Shown: positions 50,946-60,711, counted from the first letter of the stretch. The stretch is DNA of 64,000 nt from Thalassospira indica (GCF_003403095.1 NZ_CP031555.1:2770001-2834000), one strand, 5' to 3'. Notes: generated by a model not told the origin, from the letters alone. Program-made: numbers and translations.

Positions 50946-51256
50946 AAAATGACCATCAATCGGCGCGCCTTTGTTAGACCACCCCCCAAACCAAGTCAAG
51001 CAGCTAGCAACGATTTCAACCCATTCGACAATTGCGCCTGCAAACATCACCCTTTGCGGGGTAATTTGGCCCCGAAATTGTACGGCATTAATCAATTTTG
51101 TACATTTAGGGCGCTTTATACCGATGGGGCTTTGCAAAGGGGTGTCGGCTTTTATAGAATTGTTGACAAATAACCCCTATCTTACGGTGCGATAGAGGCA
51201 GGTTCGGGCGTCAGGTTCCACCCCGAACAGAGTCATTACGACGGAGAAGACCACCC
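50946..51256. other. Gene-free interval between tRNA-Asp and fliG
   Basis: 311 bp holding the promoters of tRNA-Asp (minus) and fliG (plus). A TTGACA lies near 51161 but I see no convincing -10 at normal spacing. AT-rich in the last third; no hairpin of note. Confidence 0.6.
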
Positions 51257-52276
51257 GTGGGGCGCGTAAAAGAAGAATACAGATCACTGGCCGGACCTGA
51301 AAAGGCAGCGATTCTCATGCTTGCTCTTGGGGAAGAGCACGCAACCAAGATGTTCAGCATGATGGATGACGAGGAAATCAAAGAGATTTCCCAAACCATG
51401 TCGAGCCTCGGTACGATCAACTCTAATATCGTTGAGCGCCTTTTCGTCGAATTCGCTGACCAGCTTTCTTCAACCGGGTCACTGGTCGGTTCGTTTGATA
51501 CCACCGAACGGCTGCTTTCCAAGGTACTGCCCGAAGACCGCGTGAACGGCATCATGGAAGAGATCCGCGGTCCTGCGGGTCGTACCATGTGGGACAAGCT
51601 GAACAACGTGAACGAAGCGGTTCTGGCGAACTACCTGAAAAACGAATATCCGCAGACCGTCGGTGTAGTTCTGTCCAAACTCAAACCCGCACATTCTGCG
51701 TCGGTTCTGTCGCTTTTGCCGGAAAACTTCTCGATGGAAGTCATCATGCGTATGTTGCGCATGGAAGCAGTTCAGAAAGAAGTTCTCGATAACATTGAAA
51801 AGACGCTGCGCACCGAGTTCATGTCGAACCTTGCGCGCGGTTCGCGCGGTGACAACCACGAACTGATGGCGGATATTTTCAACAGCCTGGACCGCCAAAG
51901 TCAGGACAGATTCCTTACTGCGCTTGAAGAACGCAACCGTGATTCGGCCGAGAAGATCAAGGCGCTTATGTTCACCTTCGAAGACCTTGCGCGGCTTGAC
52001 AACAACGGCGTTCAGACGCTGCTGCGTCAGGTCGAAAAGGACAAGCTTGCCCTGGCGCTGAAAGGGTCGACCGATCAGATGCGCGACTTGTTCTTCAAGA
52101 ACATGTCCGAACGTGCCGGCAAGATGATGAAGGAAGATATGGACGCGCTGGGCCCGGTTCGTCTGTCAGACGTCGAAGAGTCGCAGATGATGATCGTCCA
52201 GCTGGCCAAGGAACTGGCCGCACAGGGCCAGATCGTCATTTCCGAAGGCGGTGCCGAAGACGAAATGGTCTTCTAG
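51257..52276 (+). CDS. fliG: Flagellar motor switch protein FliG
   Basis: Part of the cytoplasmic rotor of the flagellum, converting stator force to rotation and reversing on CheY-P binding to the switch. N-terminal FliF-binding domain ([21 protein letters not shown]), middle domain with the EYPQ version of the EHPQ motif ([16 protein letters not shown], about residue 130), and C-terminal torque helix rich in charged residues. 339 aa is normal. The start is GTG with GGAGAAG about nine bases upstream. It is alone here: no other flagellar gene lies in the window, and it is the only plus-strand protein gene after about 8.4 kb. Confidence 0.95.
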   Translation: MGRVKEEYRSLAGPEKAAILMLALGEEHATKMFSMMDDEEIKEISQTMSSLGTINSNIVERLFVEFADQLSSTGSLVGSFDTTERLLSKVLPEDRVNGIMEEIRGPAGRTMWDKLNNVNEAVLANYLKNEYPQTVGVVLSKLKPAHSASVLSLLPENFSMEVIMRMLRMEAVQKEVLDNIEKTLRTEFMSNLARGSRGDNHELMADIFNSLDRQSQDRFLTALEERNRDSAEKIKALMFTFEDLARLDNNGVQTLLRQVEKDKLALALKGSTDQMRDLFFKNMSERAGKMMKEDMDALGPVRLSDVEESQMMIVQLAKELAAQGQIVISEGGAEDEMVF

Positions 52277-52309
52277 CCCCCACCAAAATACCGCAACTGC
52301 ACAAACACC

Positions 52310-52338
52310 AAAGGGACAGCCAATGCTGTCCCTTTTTT
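52310..52338 (+). terminator. Rho-independent terminator of fliG
   Basis: Perfect 11-bp stem AAAGGGACAGC (52310-52320) and GCTGTCCCTTT (52325-52335), 4-base loop, T-run to 52338. Confidence 0.92.
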
Positions 52339-52396
52339 CGTTCGTCAGGCGCGATCAGATGGGGGAATATCCCAAGCTAAGCCAAACTACCCTGCC

Positions 52397-53077
52397 CTAG
52401 CCCAGAATGACGTTAGGTACCGGATCAGAGATCGACTGAATTTCCCAGCGCAGGCGGTTCTGACCGTTGATTTCACGGAATTCTGCCGCGTTGTGGCTCC
52501 GCACCCCTGCGGTCGTGCGAACCTCGATCTTGCCGGTCATCTGGTAGCCCAGTGCAGTCAGGCGGTCCTGATACTGATCCGGGACAAAGCCACCCCGAAT
52601 TTCGACGGTGTTTCGCTCTGAATTAAAGAACATTTCCAGTATGCGCGATTGCCGACGGACAAAGACGAAGCTTTTTTCGCGCATGATGTTGCCGCGCTTC
52701 TCATAGACCATGTTAAACACACCGCGCCCGGTATAGGTCAGCTGTCTTACAGCCGAATCGCGCTTGAGATCTGCCAGAACCTTGGCGACCTTTTCCTTTT
52801 CACCCTCCGCATCCAGGCTTTTATCCAGAAGGCCTTGGGTAATGTTTGGCTGCACCAGCAAACCGCGGTAGCTCAGTCGGTAATCGCCATTACGCTCCAT
52901 GGACAGATCAATCGTAAAGGCCTCGGGCAGATAGCAGCTGGCAAGCATTACCGGCAGGCACAGAACGATCAGAACCTGTCGGCATATCGACCATGTTTGA
53001 CGCGCGAAACGCGTTGGCATTGCGACACGGCTGATACTCTCAGGGCCAGACAGATGGCGGGCCGGATTACTGTTCAT
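52397..53077 (-). CDS. Putative lipoprotein of unknown function
   Basis: I do not recognise this family. A hydrophobic stretch QVLIVLCLPVMLASCYLPEAF ends in a lipobox-like LASC, so the protein is probably lipid-modified and exported. The rest is soluble, beta-rich and basic, with no catalytic motif I can see. Start is uncertain: the ATG at 53077 (226 aa) has GGAA eight bases upstream but a long n-region; the ATG at 53020 (207 aa) would give a more typical signal peptide but lacks a ribosome site; the frame is open to a TTG at 53149. Converges on fliG. Confidence 0.65.
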   Translation of the reverse strand: MNSNPARHLSGPESISRVAMPTRFARQTWSICRQVLIVLCLPVMLASCYLPEAFTIDLSMERNGDYRLSYRGLLVQPNITQGLLDKSLDAEGEKEKVAKVLADLKRDSAVRQLTYTGRGVFNMVYEKRGNIMREKSFVFVRRQSRILEMFFNSERNTVEIRGGFVPDQYQDRLTALGYQMTGKIEVRTTAGVRSHNAAEFREINGQNRLRWEIQSISDPVPNVILG

Positions 53078-53225
53078 CTTGAAGGTTCCGATTCTCTTGA
53101 CCATGGCATCAACAGTGCCTGTCTGCCGACCAAGCGTCAACTTATACAAGCCCCTGTCCGAAGGACGATATGGGGAAGCAAAGCAACTGCTTACAAGGCG
53201 TCGGGATACGCAAAATCCAGAAACG

Positions 53226-53253
53226 AAAAAAGGCAGCCTTTAGGGCTGCCTTT
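53226..53253 (-). terminator. Terminator of tRNA-Val copy 1
   Basis: Ten-base perfect stem AAAGGCAGCC (53229-53238) and GGCTGCCTTT (53244-53253), 5-base loop; six T residues follow on the minus strand. Confidence 0.9.
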
Positions 53254-53257
53254 ATCA

Positions 53258-53334
53258 TGGTGGGTGATGAGAGATTCGAACTCCCGACCCTCTCGGTGTA
53301 AACGAGATGCTCTAACCAGCTGAGCTAATCACCC
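53258..53334 (-). tRNA. tRNA-Val (TAC), copy 1
   Basis: 77-nt cloverleaf on the minus strand: GGGTGAT/ATCACCC acceptor, AGCTCAGCTGGTTAGAGC D-arm, anticodon TAC in the TTTACAC loop, GTTCGAATC T-arm, CCA encoded. Confidence 0.96.
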
Positions 53335-53574
53335 TTTTGCAAACCGCGCTGTTCTGCGGAAGCGGGCGGAACTTACCATGCTTTCCCCAAAAAGCAATGC
53401 CAGTTTTGCATAAAAATGTAACTTCTATTTCAGGGCGGATTATCTTTGGCAAATGCTCAACCCAAGCCTGCCAAAATGGCCTGATTTCCCCGTATTTTCA
53501 GGCACATGACACAAGCCTGAAGCGGGTCCCAAATGCCAGACATGGGCAGGATGATTCGCAAAGATCGGGAAAAC

Positions 53575-53602
53575 AAAAAAGGCAGCCTTTAGGGCTGCCT
53601 TT
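53575..53602 (-). terminator. Terminator of tRNA-Val copy 2
   Basis: Same stem as at 53226-53253: 53578-53587 with 53593-53602, six T residues on the minus strand. Confidence 0.9.
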
Positions 53603-53606
53603 ATCA

Positions 53607-53683
53607 TGGTGGGTGATGAGAGATTCGAACTCCCGACCCTCTCGGTGTAAACGAGATGCTCTAACCAGCTGAGCTAATCACCC
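53607..53683 (-). tRNA. tRNA-Val (TAC), copy 2
   Basis: Identical to the copy at 53258-53334, with the same anticodon and encoded CCA. Confidence 0.96.
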
Positions 53684-53744
53684 GTCGTCTTGGGGTCCAT
53701 GGCCCCGAAGCGGAGCGGAACATAGCATGGATTTTCCAAAAAGC

Positions 53745-53776
53745 AATGCCGGTGACGCAAGTCACCGGCATTTTTT
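53745..53776 (-). terminator. Terminator of hupB (bidirectional form)
   Basis: Twelve-base perfect stem AATGCCGGTGAC (53745-53756) and GTCACCGGCATT (53761-53772), GCAA loop. On the minus strand GCTTTTT follows; on the plus strand six T residues follow. Confidence 0.85.
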
Positions 53777-53794
53777 AGCTGAACATCGTCAAAC

Positions 53795-54067
53795 TTAGTT
53801 GACGGCGTCCTTAAGGCCTTTACCAGCCTTGAACTTCGGCTGTTTCGATGCCGGGATGTCGATTTCTTCACCGGTGCGCGGGTTGCGACCTTTTGAAGCA
53901 GCGCGAGCAGCGACAGCGAAGGTACCGAAACCAACCAGACGAACTTCGTCGCCGGATTTCAGAGAATCGGTGATGGAATCGAAAACAGCATCAACCGCTT
54001 TTGCAGCGTCAGCTTTGGACAGATCAGCTTTAGCAGCTACACTTCCAACGAGATCGTTTTTATTCAC
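53795..54067 (-). CDS. hupB: DNA-binding protein HU
   Basis: Small basic nucleoid protein that bends DNA as a dimer. [32 protein letters not shown] dimer core is followed by the beta-arm segment [45 protein letters not shown], with the intercalating Pro in RNPRTGE. 90 aa is normal. Located after lon, the usual lon-hupB pair, with a 263-bp gap and the lon terminator between. Confidence 0.97.
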   Translation of the reverse strand: MNKNDLVGSVAAKADLSKADAAKAVDAVFDSITDSLKSGDEVRLVGFGTFAVAARAASKGRNPRTGEEIDIPASKQPKFKAGKGLKDAVN

Positions 54068-54266
54068 TTCCTGGCCCCCTTGTTTGGACGTTCGGAGTTA
54101 TGAGGAAATTTGGTTTGCCCCAAACCTGTTGCATGGGCAGTGTAAGCAGGTCGCCAACAGCTCGTCAATGCGAGAGACGCAGTTTTCTGCGGTTTTTGAC
54201 GTTTTTTTCGATTTTTTGCGCTTTACACCAATCCCGACATGTTCCTGTGCCGATTCTTGGGCAAAG

Positions 54267-54275
54267 TTATCCACA
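54267..54275 (+). promoter_or_regulatory. Single DnaA-box consensus
   Basis: TTATCCACA matches the DnaA 9-mer consensus perfectly. It stands alone between hupB and lon, next to the lon terminator, so by itself it does not indicate an origin. Confidence 0.35.
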
Positions 54276-54306
54276 GAAAAAGGGGGCCGACAGTGTCGGC
54301 CCCCTT
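54276..54306 (-). terminator. Rho-independent terminator of lon
   Basis: Eleven-base stem AAGGGGGCCGA (54280-54290) and TCGGCCCCCTT (54296-54306), loop of five; TTTTT on the minus strand. Confidence 0.92.
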
Positions 54307-54330
54307 GTTTTCTGCGCGTTCTGACGATCC

Positions 54331-56742
54331 TTAGTGAGTCGTCACACCGCCGATTTCCGATTCTTCGCCGTCCTTGGATTTGACAGCAACGTCATCAACC
54401 TCTTCTTCCCACTCGATCGGGACAAGCGGATTGACCAAGGCGTGGCTCAGAACTTCGTCAACATGCGACACCGGAATGATTTCCATGCCGCGTTTGACAT
54501 TGTCCGGAATCTCTTCGAGATCCTTTTCGTTTTCCTGCGGGATCAGAACGGTTTTCACCCCGCCGCGCAACGCAGCCAAGAGCTTTTCTTTCAAACCGCC
54601 AATCGCAAGCACACGGCCACGCAGCGTAACTTCGCCGGTCATCGCAACGTCCTTGCGCACAGGGTTGCCGGTCAGAACCGAAACAACCGAGGTCACCATA
54701 CCAACGCCGGCCGACGGGCCGTCTTTGGGGGTGGCACCTTCTGGCACGTGAACGTGGATGTCACGTTTCTGGAACAAGGTTGGCTTGATCCCGAAATCAA
54801 CCGCACGCGAACGGACAAACGAGGTCGCCGCCTGGATCGATTCCGTCATGACTTCACCGAGTTTACCGGTGGTTTTCATGTTGCCCTTGCCCGGCACGGT
54901 AACAGATTCGATCTGAAGCAAATCGCCACCGAACTCGGTATAGGCAAGACCGGTGACAACACCGACCTGATCTTCACCCTCGGTCTCGCCGAAGCGGAAC
55001 TTGCGGATACCGGCATATTTACCAAGTGTGCGCGGGGTAACACGAACCGTTTTCAGGTTTTCAAGCATGATACGCTTGGTCGCCTTACGGGCCAGCTTGG
55101 CCAGTTCGCGTTCAAGGTTACGCACACCTGCTTCGCGGGTGTAATAACGGATCAGATCACGAAGTGCCTCGTCCGAGATGCTCCATTCCCCTTTTTTCAG
55201 GCCGTTATCCTTGACCTGCTTGGGAATAAGGTGACGTTTGGCAATCTCGACTTTCTCGTCTTCGGTGTAACCGGAAATCCGGATGATTTCCATACGGTCA
55301 AGCAGCGGCTGCTGCATGCGAAGCGAGTTGGCCGTGGTGACAAACATCACATCCGAAAGATCGTAATCGACTTCGAGATAGTGATCGTTAAAGGTCGAGT
55401 TCTGTTCAGGATCCAATACCTCAAGCAGGGCCGAGGCCGGATCACCGCGGAAGTCCGAACCCATCTTTTCAATCTCGTCGAGAAGAAACAGCGGGTTGGA
55501 ATATTTCGCCTTTTTCATGCCCTGGACAATCTTGCCCGGCATGGACCCGATATAGGTCCGGCGGTGACCGCGGATTTCGGATTCATCGCGAACCCCACCG
55601 AGTGACATGCGCACAAAGCTACGCCCGGTCGCATTGGCCATTGATTTGCCAAGCGAGGTTTTACCAACACCGGGAGGACCAACGAGGCAAAGGATCGGAC
55701 CTTTGACCTTTTTGGTGCGCGCCTGAACCGCAAGATATTCAAGGATGCGTTCCTTGACCTTTTCCAGACCGTAATGCTCCTTGTCGAGCACCTTCTTGGC
55801 CTTTTTCAGGTCATGGGAAACACGCGAACGCTTGTTCCACGGAATGGACACCATCCAGTCAAGATAGTTGCGCACCACGGTGGCTTCTGCCGACATCGGG
55901 CTCATATTGCGCAGTTTCTTGAGTTCTGCCTGTGCCTTTTCCTTGGCTTCCTTGGGCATTTTGGCCTTGTTCAGCTTCTCTTCGATTTCAGAAGCTTCAT
56001 CCTTGCCGTCTTCGCCCTCGCCCAGTTCCTTCTGAATGGCTTTGAGCTGTTCATTCAGATAGTACTCGCGCTGGGTTTTCTCCATCTGGCGTTTGACGCG
56101 GTTGCGAATTTTCTTTTCAACCTGCAACACGCCAATTTCGGATTCCATGAAGCCGAAAATACGTTCCAGACGATCACCAACCAGCTTGGTTTCCAGCAAT
56201 TCCTGCTTTTCGGAAATCTTCAGCGACAGGTGGGATGCCACCGTGTCGGCAAGCTTGGCCGGTTCTTCGATCTGATTGACCGACACCAGAACTTCAGGCG
56301 GAATTTTCTTATTCAGCTTGATGTACTGTTCGAACTGGGTGACGACAGAACGGGCCAGCGCTTCGAGTTCGCTGTCATCCTCGTCACTGTCTTCACGCAC
56401 CGAACCATAGGCCTGGAAGAATTCCGGATTATCAACGTAGCCGGTAATTTCGGCACGTTTCCCGCCTTCAACCAATACCTTGACGGTTCCATCCGGCAGC
56501 TTGAGAAGCTGCAAGACAGTTGCGACAGTACCAATTTCATAGAGATCTTCGACAGCCGGGTCATCAAGACCGGCGTCTTTCTGGGTGACAAGCAGGATCT
56601 GCTTGTCTTCGCGCATCACATCTTCGAGTGCACGCACCGATTTTTCACGTCCGACAAACAGCGGAACAATCATGTGCGGGAACACGACAATGTCACGCAA
56701 CGGCAGCACCGGGTATATTTCGCCACGCGCCAATTCGACCAT
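54331..56742 (-). CDS. lon: Lon ATP-dependent protease
   Basis: Hexameric cytoplasmic AAA+ serine protease for damaged and regulatory proteins. N-terminal substrate domain (YPVLPLRDIVVFPHMIVPLFVGREKS), coiled coil around residues 190-300, Walker A GPPGVGKTSLGKS, and the C-terminal protease domain with catalytic Ser677 in PKDGPSAG (E. coli Ser679) and Lys in the GLKEKLLAALRGG region. 803 aa. Gene order tig-clpP-clpX-lon-hupB is the classic one. Confidence 0.97.
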   Translation of the reverse strand: MVELARGEIYPVLPLRDIVVFPHMIVPLFVGREKSVRALEDVMREDKQILLVTQKDAGLDDPAVEDLYEIGTVATVLQLLKLPDGTVKVLVEGGKRAEITGYVDNPEFFQAYGSVREDSDEDDSELEALARSVVTQFEQYIKLNKKIPPEVLVSVNQIEEPAKLADTVASHLSLKISEKQELLETKLVGDRLERIFGFMESEIGVLQVEKKIRNRVKRQMEKTQREYYLNEQLKAIQKELGEGEDGKDEASEIEEKLNKAKMPKEAKEKAQAELKKLRNMSPMSAEATVVRNYLDWMVSIPWNKRSRVSHDLKKAKKVLDKEHYGLEKVKERILEYLAVQARTKKVKGPILCLVGPPGVGKTSLGKSMANATGRSFVRMSLGGVRDESEIRGHRRTYIGSMPGKIVQGMKKAKYSNPLFLLDEIEKMGSDFRGDPASALLEVLDPEQNSTFNDHYLEVDYDLSDVMFVTTANSLRMQQPLLDRMEIIRISGYTEDEKVEIAKRHLIPKQVKDNGLKKGEWSISDEALRDLIRYYTREAGVRNLERELAKLARKATKRIMLENLKTVRVTPRTLGKYAGIRKFRFGETEGEDQVGVVTGLAYTEFGGDLLQIESVTVPGKGNMKTTGKLGEVMTESIQAATSFVRSRAVDFGIKPTLFQKRDIHVHVPEGATPKDGPSAGVGMVTSVVSVLTGNPVRKDVAMTGEVTLRGRVLAIGGLKEKLLAALRGGVKTVLIPQENEKDLEEIPDNVKRGMEIIPVSHVDEVLSHALVNPLVPIEWEEEVDDVAVKSKDGEESEIGGVTTH

Positions 56743-56845
56743 TATGTTCTTTCCCTACTCTGAGCCGTAACGCTGCTGTGCGGTCCTGCCATAGGCCCCG
56801 CCAGCAACGCGAACATGTTTTAGATAATCGTTAGATAATCCGGAT

Positions 56846-56877
56846 TTCCCGCACCGCAATAGTTGCCGGTGCGGGAA
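56846..56877 (-). terminator. Hairpin after clpX
   Basis: Perfect 11-bp stem TTCCCGCACCG (56846-56856) and CGGTGCGGGAA (56867-56877), 10-base loop. No long T-run follows on the minus strand, so termination here may be partial. Two copies of TAGATAATC follow at 56821-56829 and 56832-56840. Confidence 0.55.
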
Positions 56878-56883
56878 TTACGT

Positions 56884-58149
56884 TCAGGCAGTATTTTCAA
56901 CACCTTCACGACGTTCTGCATGGATCAGCAACGGCTTTGCCTTCCCATTAACGACGTCAGCGTTGATGACGATTTCCTCGACACTTTCCATGGTCGGCAG
57001 ATCGAACATGGTTTCAAGCAGGATGCCTTCCATGATCGAGCGCAAACCACGCGCACCGGTCTTGCGTTCAATTGCCTTGTCGGCAATCGCCTTGAGCGCA
57101 TCCGTCTGGAAGGTGAGTTTCACGTCTTCCATATCGAACAGGCGCTGATACTGCTTGATCAGTGCGTTTTTCGGCTCGGTCAAAATCTGGACCAGAGCTT
57201 CGTTGTCGAGGTCTTCGAGCGTCGCCAGAACCGGCAGACGACCAATGAACTCCGGGATAAGACCGAACTTCAGCAGATCTTCCGGCTCGACTTCGCGCAG
57301 AACATCACCAGCACGGCGTTCATCAGGGCCACGGACATCGGCACCAAAGCCGATTGCGCTACCCCTGCCACGCTGGGAAATCACCTTGTCCAGGCCAGCG
57401 AACGCGCCGCCAACGATGAACAGGATATTGGTAGTATCGACCTGCAGGAATTCCTGTTGCGGATGTTTCCGGCCACCCTGCGGCGGAACGGAAGCAACAG
57501 TGCCTTCCATGATCTTGAGCAATGCCTGCTGCACGCCCTCGCCCGAGACGTCACGGGTGATGGATGGGTTGTCGGACTTGCGCGAAATCTTGTCGACTTC
57601 GTCGATATAGACGATGCCGCGCTGGGCCCGCTCGACATTGTAGTCAGCAGCCTGCAGCAGCTTAAGAATGATGTTTTCGACATCCTCACCCACATAACCG
57701 GCTTCGGTCAGGGTGGTGGCATCTGCCATGGTGAACGGCACATCAAGAATACGTGCCAGGGTCTGGGCCAGAAGCGTTTTACCGCAACCGGTCGGACCAA
57801 CAAGCATGATGTTCGATTTTGCCAGCTCGATGTCTTCATTCTTGCTGGAATGGTGCAGGCGCTTGTAATGGTTGTGAACCGCGACCGAGAGAACTTTCTT
57901 CGCATGGCCCTGACCGATGACATAGTCATCAAGGACCTTGCAAATCTCTTGCGGAGAAGGCACCCCGTCTGCCGATTTGACGAGATGTGTTTTGTGCTCT
58001 TCGCGGATGATGTCCATGCAAAGCTCTACGCATTCATCACAGATGAACACGGTTGGACCGGCGATGAGCTTGCGAACCTCGTGCTGGCTCTTTCCACAGA
58101 AAGAACAGTACAGAGTGTTCTTGGAGTCCCCGCTATTCGATTTGCTCAT
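56884..58149 (-). CDS. clpX: ClpX ATPase subunit of the Clp protease
   Basis: AAA+ unfoldase that feeds substrates to ClpP. N-terminal zinc-binding domain with four Cys ([10 protein letters not shown]...[10 protein letters not shown]), Walker [16 protein letters not shown], Walker [11 protein letters not shown], sensor regions and the IGF loop for ClpP docking (ATGTGFGAD variant read as IGFGADVRG near residue 270). 421 aa is normal. It is separated from clpP by 302 bp with a terminator, so it has its own promoter. Confidence 0.97.
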   Translation of the reverse strand: MSKSNSGDSKNTLYCSFCGKSQHEVRKLIAGPTVFICDECVELCMDIIREEHKTHLVKSADGVPSPQEICKVLDDYVIGQGHAKKVLSVAVHNHYKRLHHSSKNEDIELAKSNIMLVGPTGCGKTLLAQTLARILDVPFTMADATTLTEAGYVGEDVENIILKLLQAADYNVERAQRGIVYIDEVDKISRKSDNPSITRDVSGEGVQQALLKIMEGTVASVPPQGGRKHPQQEFLQVDTTNILFIVGGAFAGLDKVISQRGRGSAIGFGADVRGPDERRAGDVLREVEPEDLLKFGLIPEFIGRLPVLATLEDLDNEALVQILTEPKNALIKQYQRLFDMEDVKLTFQTDALKAIADKAIERKTGARGLRSIMEGILLETMFDLPTMESVEEIVINADVVNGKAKPLLIHAERREGVENTA

Positions 58150-58451
58150 ACAAACCCCAATTACGTTTGACGTTATCTTTTATCGCCATGTTAGCCGGTA
58201 AACGATACCGATCTCAACGTTTAATCTGCGCTTTTCGGCTTTATGGCGTCATGTTTGATATGGGTTCGCTATCTTGGTTGCGAAACCCCTTGCATTAATC
58301 ACCCAAACGTTCGGGCGGCCAGCAAGTTCCGAACAATAACGCCCAAGCCTGCACATACTCTTGTCTATGACTTAAAACTGCCATGAGGCAAGACATAAAA
58401 AAAACGCCCCGGCCGATCACCGGGGCGTTTCCACCAATCACACCTGAGTGA
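58150..58451. other. Gene-free interval between clpX and clpP
   Basis: 302 bp that hold the clpP terminator (58397-58430) and the clpX promoter region. I see no further structure or gene. Confidence 0.6.
58397..58430 (-). terminator. Rho-independent terminator of clpP
   Basis: Eleven-base perfect stem AAACGCCCCGG (58402-58412) and CCGGGGCGTTT (58420-58430), 7-base loop, run of eight T residues on the minus strand. Confidence 0.92.
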
Positions 58452-59090
58452 TCAGTCTTTCTTTTCATCGCTTTCCGGCTTCGGACGCGATGTAACAACC
58501 TCGTCGATCAGACCAAATTCCTTGGCCTGATCAGGGGTGAGGAAGTTATCACGTTCCATTGCGTCTTCGATGGTCTTGAGATCACGGCCGGTATGTTCGA
58601 CATAGATCTCGTTAAGACGCTGACGCAGAGCCAGAATTTCACGGGCATGAATTTCGATGTCCGATGCCTGACCCTGGAAGCCGCCAGACGGCTGGTGGAT
58701 CATGACGCGTGCATTGGGCAGGCAGTAACGCTTGCCTTTTGCACCGGCCATCAGAAGCAGCGAGCCCATGGATGCCGCCTGCCCCATGCACACCGTGGAG
58801 ACATCGCAACGGATGTACTGCATGGTGTCATAGATGGCGAGACCCGAGGTCACAACACCGCCCGGTGAGTTGATGTAAAGCGAGATATCCTTATCCGGAT
58901 TTTCCGATTCGAGATGCAGCAACTGCGCACAGATCAGTGACGACATGCCGTCATGGACCTGACCGTTGATGAAAACGATGCGCTCCTTAAGAAGGCGCGA
59001 AAAGATGTCATAGGCACGCTCGCCACGGCTGGTCTGTTCAACGACCATCGGTACAAGCGAATTCATCCGTTCTTCAATCATCAACTGCAA
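58452..59090 (-). CDS. clpP: ClpP protease subunit
   Basis: Proteolytic 14-mer barrel of the Clp system. The catalytic triad is visible: Ser107 in GQAASMGS, His132 in MIHQPSGG and Asp181 in MERDNFLT. Family N-terminus [24 protein letters not shown] starts at residue 11; the ATG nine codons upstream fits a short propeptide. 212 aa. It is 35 bp after tig, and likely co-transcribed with it. Confidence 0.97.
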   Translation of the reverse strand: MQLMIEERMNSLVPMVVEQTSRGERAYDIFSRLLKERIVFINGQVHDGMSSLICAQLLHLESENPDKDISLYINSPGGVVTSGLAIYDTMQYIRCDVSTVCMGQAASMGSLLLMAGAKGKRYCLPNARVMIHQPSGGFQGQASDIEIHAREILALRQRLNEIYVEHTGRDLKTIEDAMERDNFLTPDQAKEFGLIDEVVTSRPKPESDEKKD

Positions 59091-59125
59091 TCTCCCTGCA
59101 TGATCCTAAACCGTGTCCGGCCGGA

Positions 59126-60598
59126 TTACTTGTCTTCGGATTTGTCAGCAGCTTTTTTAGCGGCCGGCTTTTTGGCTGCAGCTTTCTTGGCCGGGGCTTT
59201 TTTAGCCGGAGCCTTTTTCTCTGCGTCCTTTTTCGCCGGTGCTTTTTTAGCAGCCGATTTCTTCTTCGGAGCTTCGTCTTCCTCTTCCGGCTTCAGAAGG
59301 TCTTCAACCGAAACGGTTTTTTCTTCTACCTTGGCGAGTTCGACGATGTAATCAACGACCTTGTCTTCATATACAGGGCCCTGAAGCGCCTGCAAGGCCT
59401 GCGGGTTATTTTTATAGAATTCGATAACCTGCTGTTCCTGCCCCGGATACTTCTGGGCTTCGGCAACGAGGACCTTGTTGACGTCTTCCTGAGTGACCTG
59501 GATCTCATTCTCACGGCCGACTTCTGCAAGCAGAAGGCCCAGAAGAACGCGACGTTCTGCGATTTCGCGGAACTCTTCGGTCAGCTCTTCTTCGGACTTG
59601 CCTTTGGTCTCGTCGTCTTCCTGTCCAGCTTCACGGGCCTGTTTGATCTGGCCGATGATGCCTTCGAGTTCGTTTTCAACGAGCGACTTCGGCAGTTCGA
59701 AGCTGTGGTTTTCAGCCAGCGCGTCAAGAAGCTGACGCTTCATTTTCTGACGGGAAACCGATTCGTATTCGCGGCCAAAGTCCTTGCGGATCGCTTCTTT
59801 AAGGGACTCAAGGCTGTCCTGACCGAGTTTCTTGGCCAGTTCATCATCCAGCTCAGCCGGTTTCTTTTCCTTGATTTCCTTAACGGTTACGTCGAACTCA
59901 GCGTCTTTGCCTGCGAGTTCAGCAGCACCGTAAGCTTCCGGGAATTTCACTTTGACGACGACTTCGTCACCAGCGTTCACACCGGTCAGCTGATCTTCGA
60001 AACCTTCGATGAAGGAACCAGAACCGAGTTCGAGTTCGTAATCTTCGGCTTTGCCGCCTTCGAACGCTTCACCGTCGATTTTGCCCAGGAAGTCGATGAC
60101 AACAACGTCACCGGCCTTGGACTTGCGCTTACGTGCGAGCGGTGCAGTCGTACCCTGTGCGGATGCGATGCGCTCGAGGGTTTCGTTCACCTTGCTGTCG
60201 TCAAGTTCAACAACTTCACGGGTCAGCTTCAGCTTTTTGAAGTCCATTGCTTCGATGGCAGGGATGATTTCGACTGCGATGTCGAATTCCAGATCGCCGC
60301 CTTCATCGAATTTGGTGACTTCGATTTTCGGCTGAACAGCCGGGCGCAGGTCATTGTCGTTCAGAACCTTGCCGGTGTTTTCGTTGACAGCGGCTTCAAG
60401 GACTTCGCCCATGACGGCCTGGCCATAACGCTGACGCAGGAGTTTCGCCGGAATCTTGCCCGGACGGAAGCCCGGCAGGCGAACCTGATCCTTGATCTCG
60501 TCAAGTTTGGCGACGACTTTTTCTTCGATATGTGCGGCGGGCACGACGACTTTGAACTCGCGCGCCAGGCCTTCGTTTTTGGTTTCAGTAACCTGCAT
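59126..60598 (-). CDS. tig: Trigger factor, with a long Lys-Ala-Pro C-terminal tail
   Basis: Ribosome-bound chaperone and prolyl isomerase. Residues 1-115 form the ribosome-binding domain (signature GFRPGKIPAKLLRQRYG), about 150-245 the FKBP-type isomerase domain (GDVVVIDFLGKIDGEAFEGG), and 260-435 the helical arms. The last 53 residues (438-490) begin with an acidic patch and then contain 19 Lys in 46 residues arranged as APAKKAxAKK-type repeats, like histone H1 tails. Such tails occur in several alphaproteobacterial homologues, but their role is not established. 490 aa versus about 430-450 without the tail. Confidence 0.95.
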   Translation of the reverse strand: MQVTETKNEGLAREFKVVVPAAHIEEKVVAKLDEIKDQVRLPGFRPGKIPAKLLRQRYGQAVMGEVLEAAVNENTGKVLNDNDLRPAVQPKIEVTKFDEGGDLEFDIAVEIIPAIEAMDFKKLKLTREVVELDDSKVNETLERIASAQGTTAPLARKRKSKAGDVVVIDFLGKIDGEAFEGGKAEDYELELGSGSFIEGFEDQLTGVNAGDEVVVKVKFPEAYGAAELAGKDAEFDVTVKEIKEKKPAELDDELAKKLGQDSLESLKEAIRKDFGREYESVSRQKMKRQLLDALAENHSFELPKSLVENELEGIIGQIKQAREAGQEDDETKGKSEEELTEEFREIAERRVLLGLLLAEVGRENEIQVTQEDVNKVLVAEAQKYPGQEQQVIEFYKNNPQALQALQGPVYEDKVVDYIVELAKVEEKTVSVEDLLKPEEEDEAPKKKSAAKKAPAKKDAEKKAPAKKAPAKKAAAKKPAAKKAADKSEDK

Positions 60599-60711
60599 AG
60601 ATAACTCTTTTGCTTGGTTCGAATAATGTCCGTTACGCGACGCAGTCCGGACGTCAGAAAGTCAATACGACTAAACGAATATGGTACCCGGTCAAATTTT
60701 CAGCCTGCTCA

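Larger units (their letters stand above)
53226..53334. repeat. 109-bp direct repeat, copy 1 (tRNA-Val plus terminator)
   Basis: Identical over its full length to 53575-53683; spacing between copies is 349 bp. Sequence outside the repeats differs. Confidence 0.95.
53575..53683. repeat. 109-bp direct repeat, copy 2 (tRNA-Val plus terminator)
   Basis: Perfect copy of 53226-53334, same orientation. Confidence 0.95.

Noticed and set aside
54267..54275. Replication origin near hupB/lon
   Set aside because: Only one DnaA box, no cluster and no AT-rich unwinding region.
56821..56840. Tandem TAGATAATC as an operator or phage site
   Set aside because: Only two copies of nine bases; no context supports a function.
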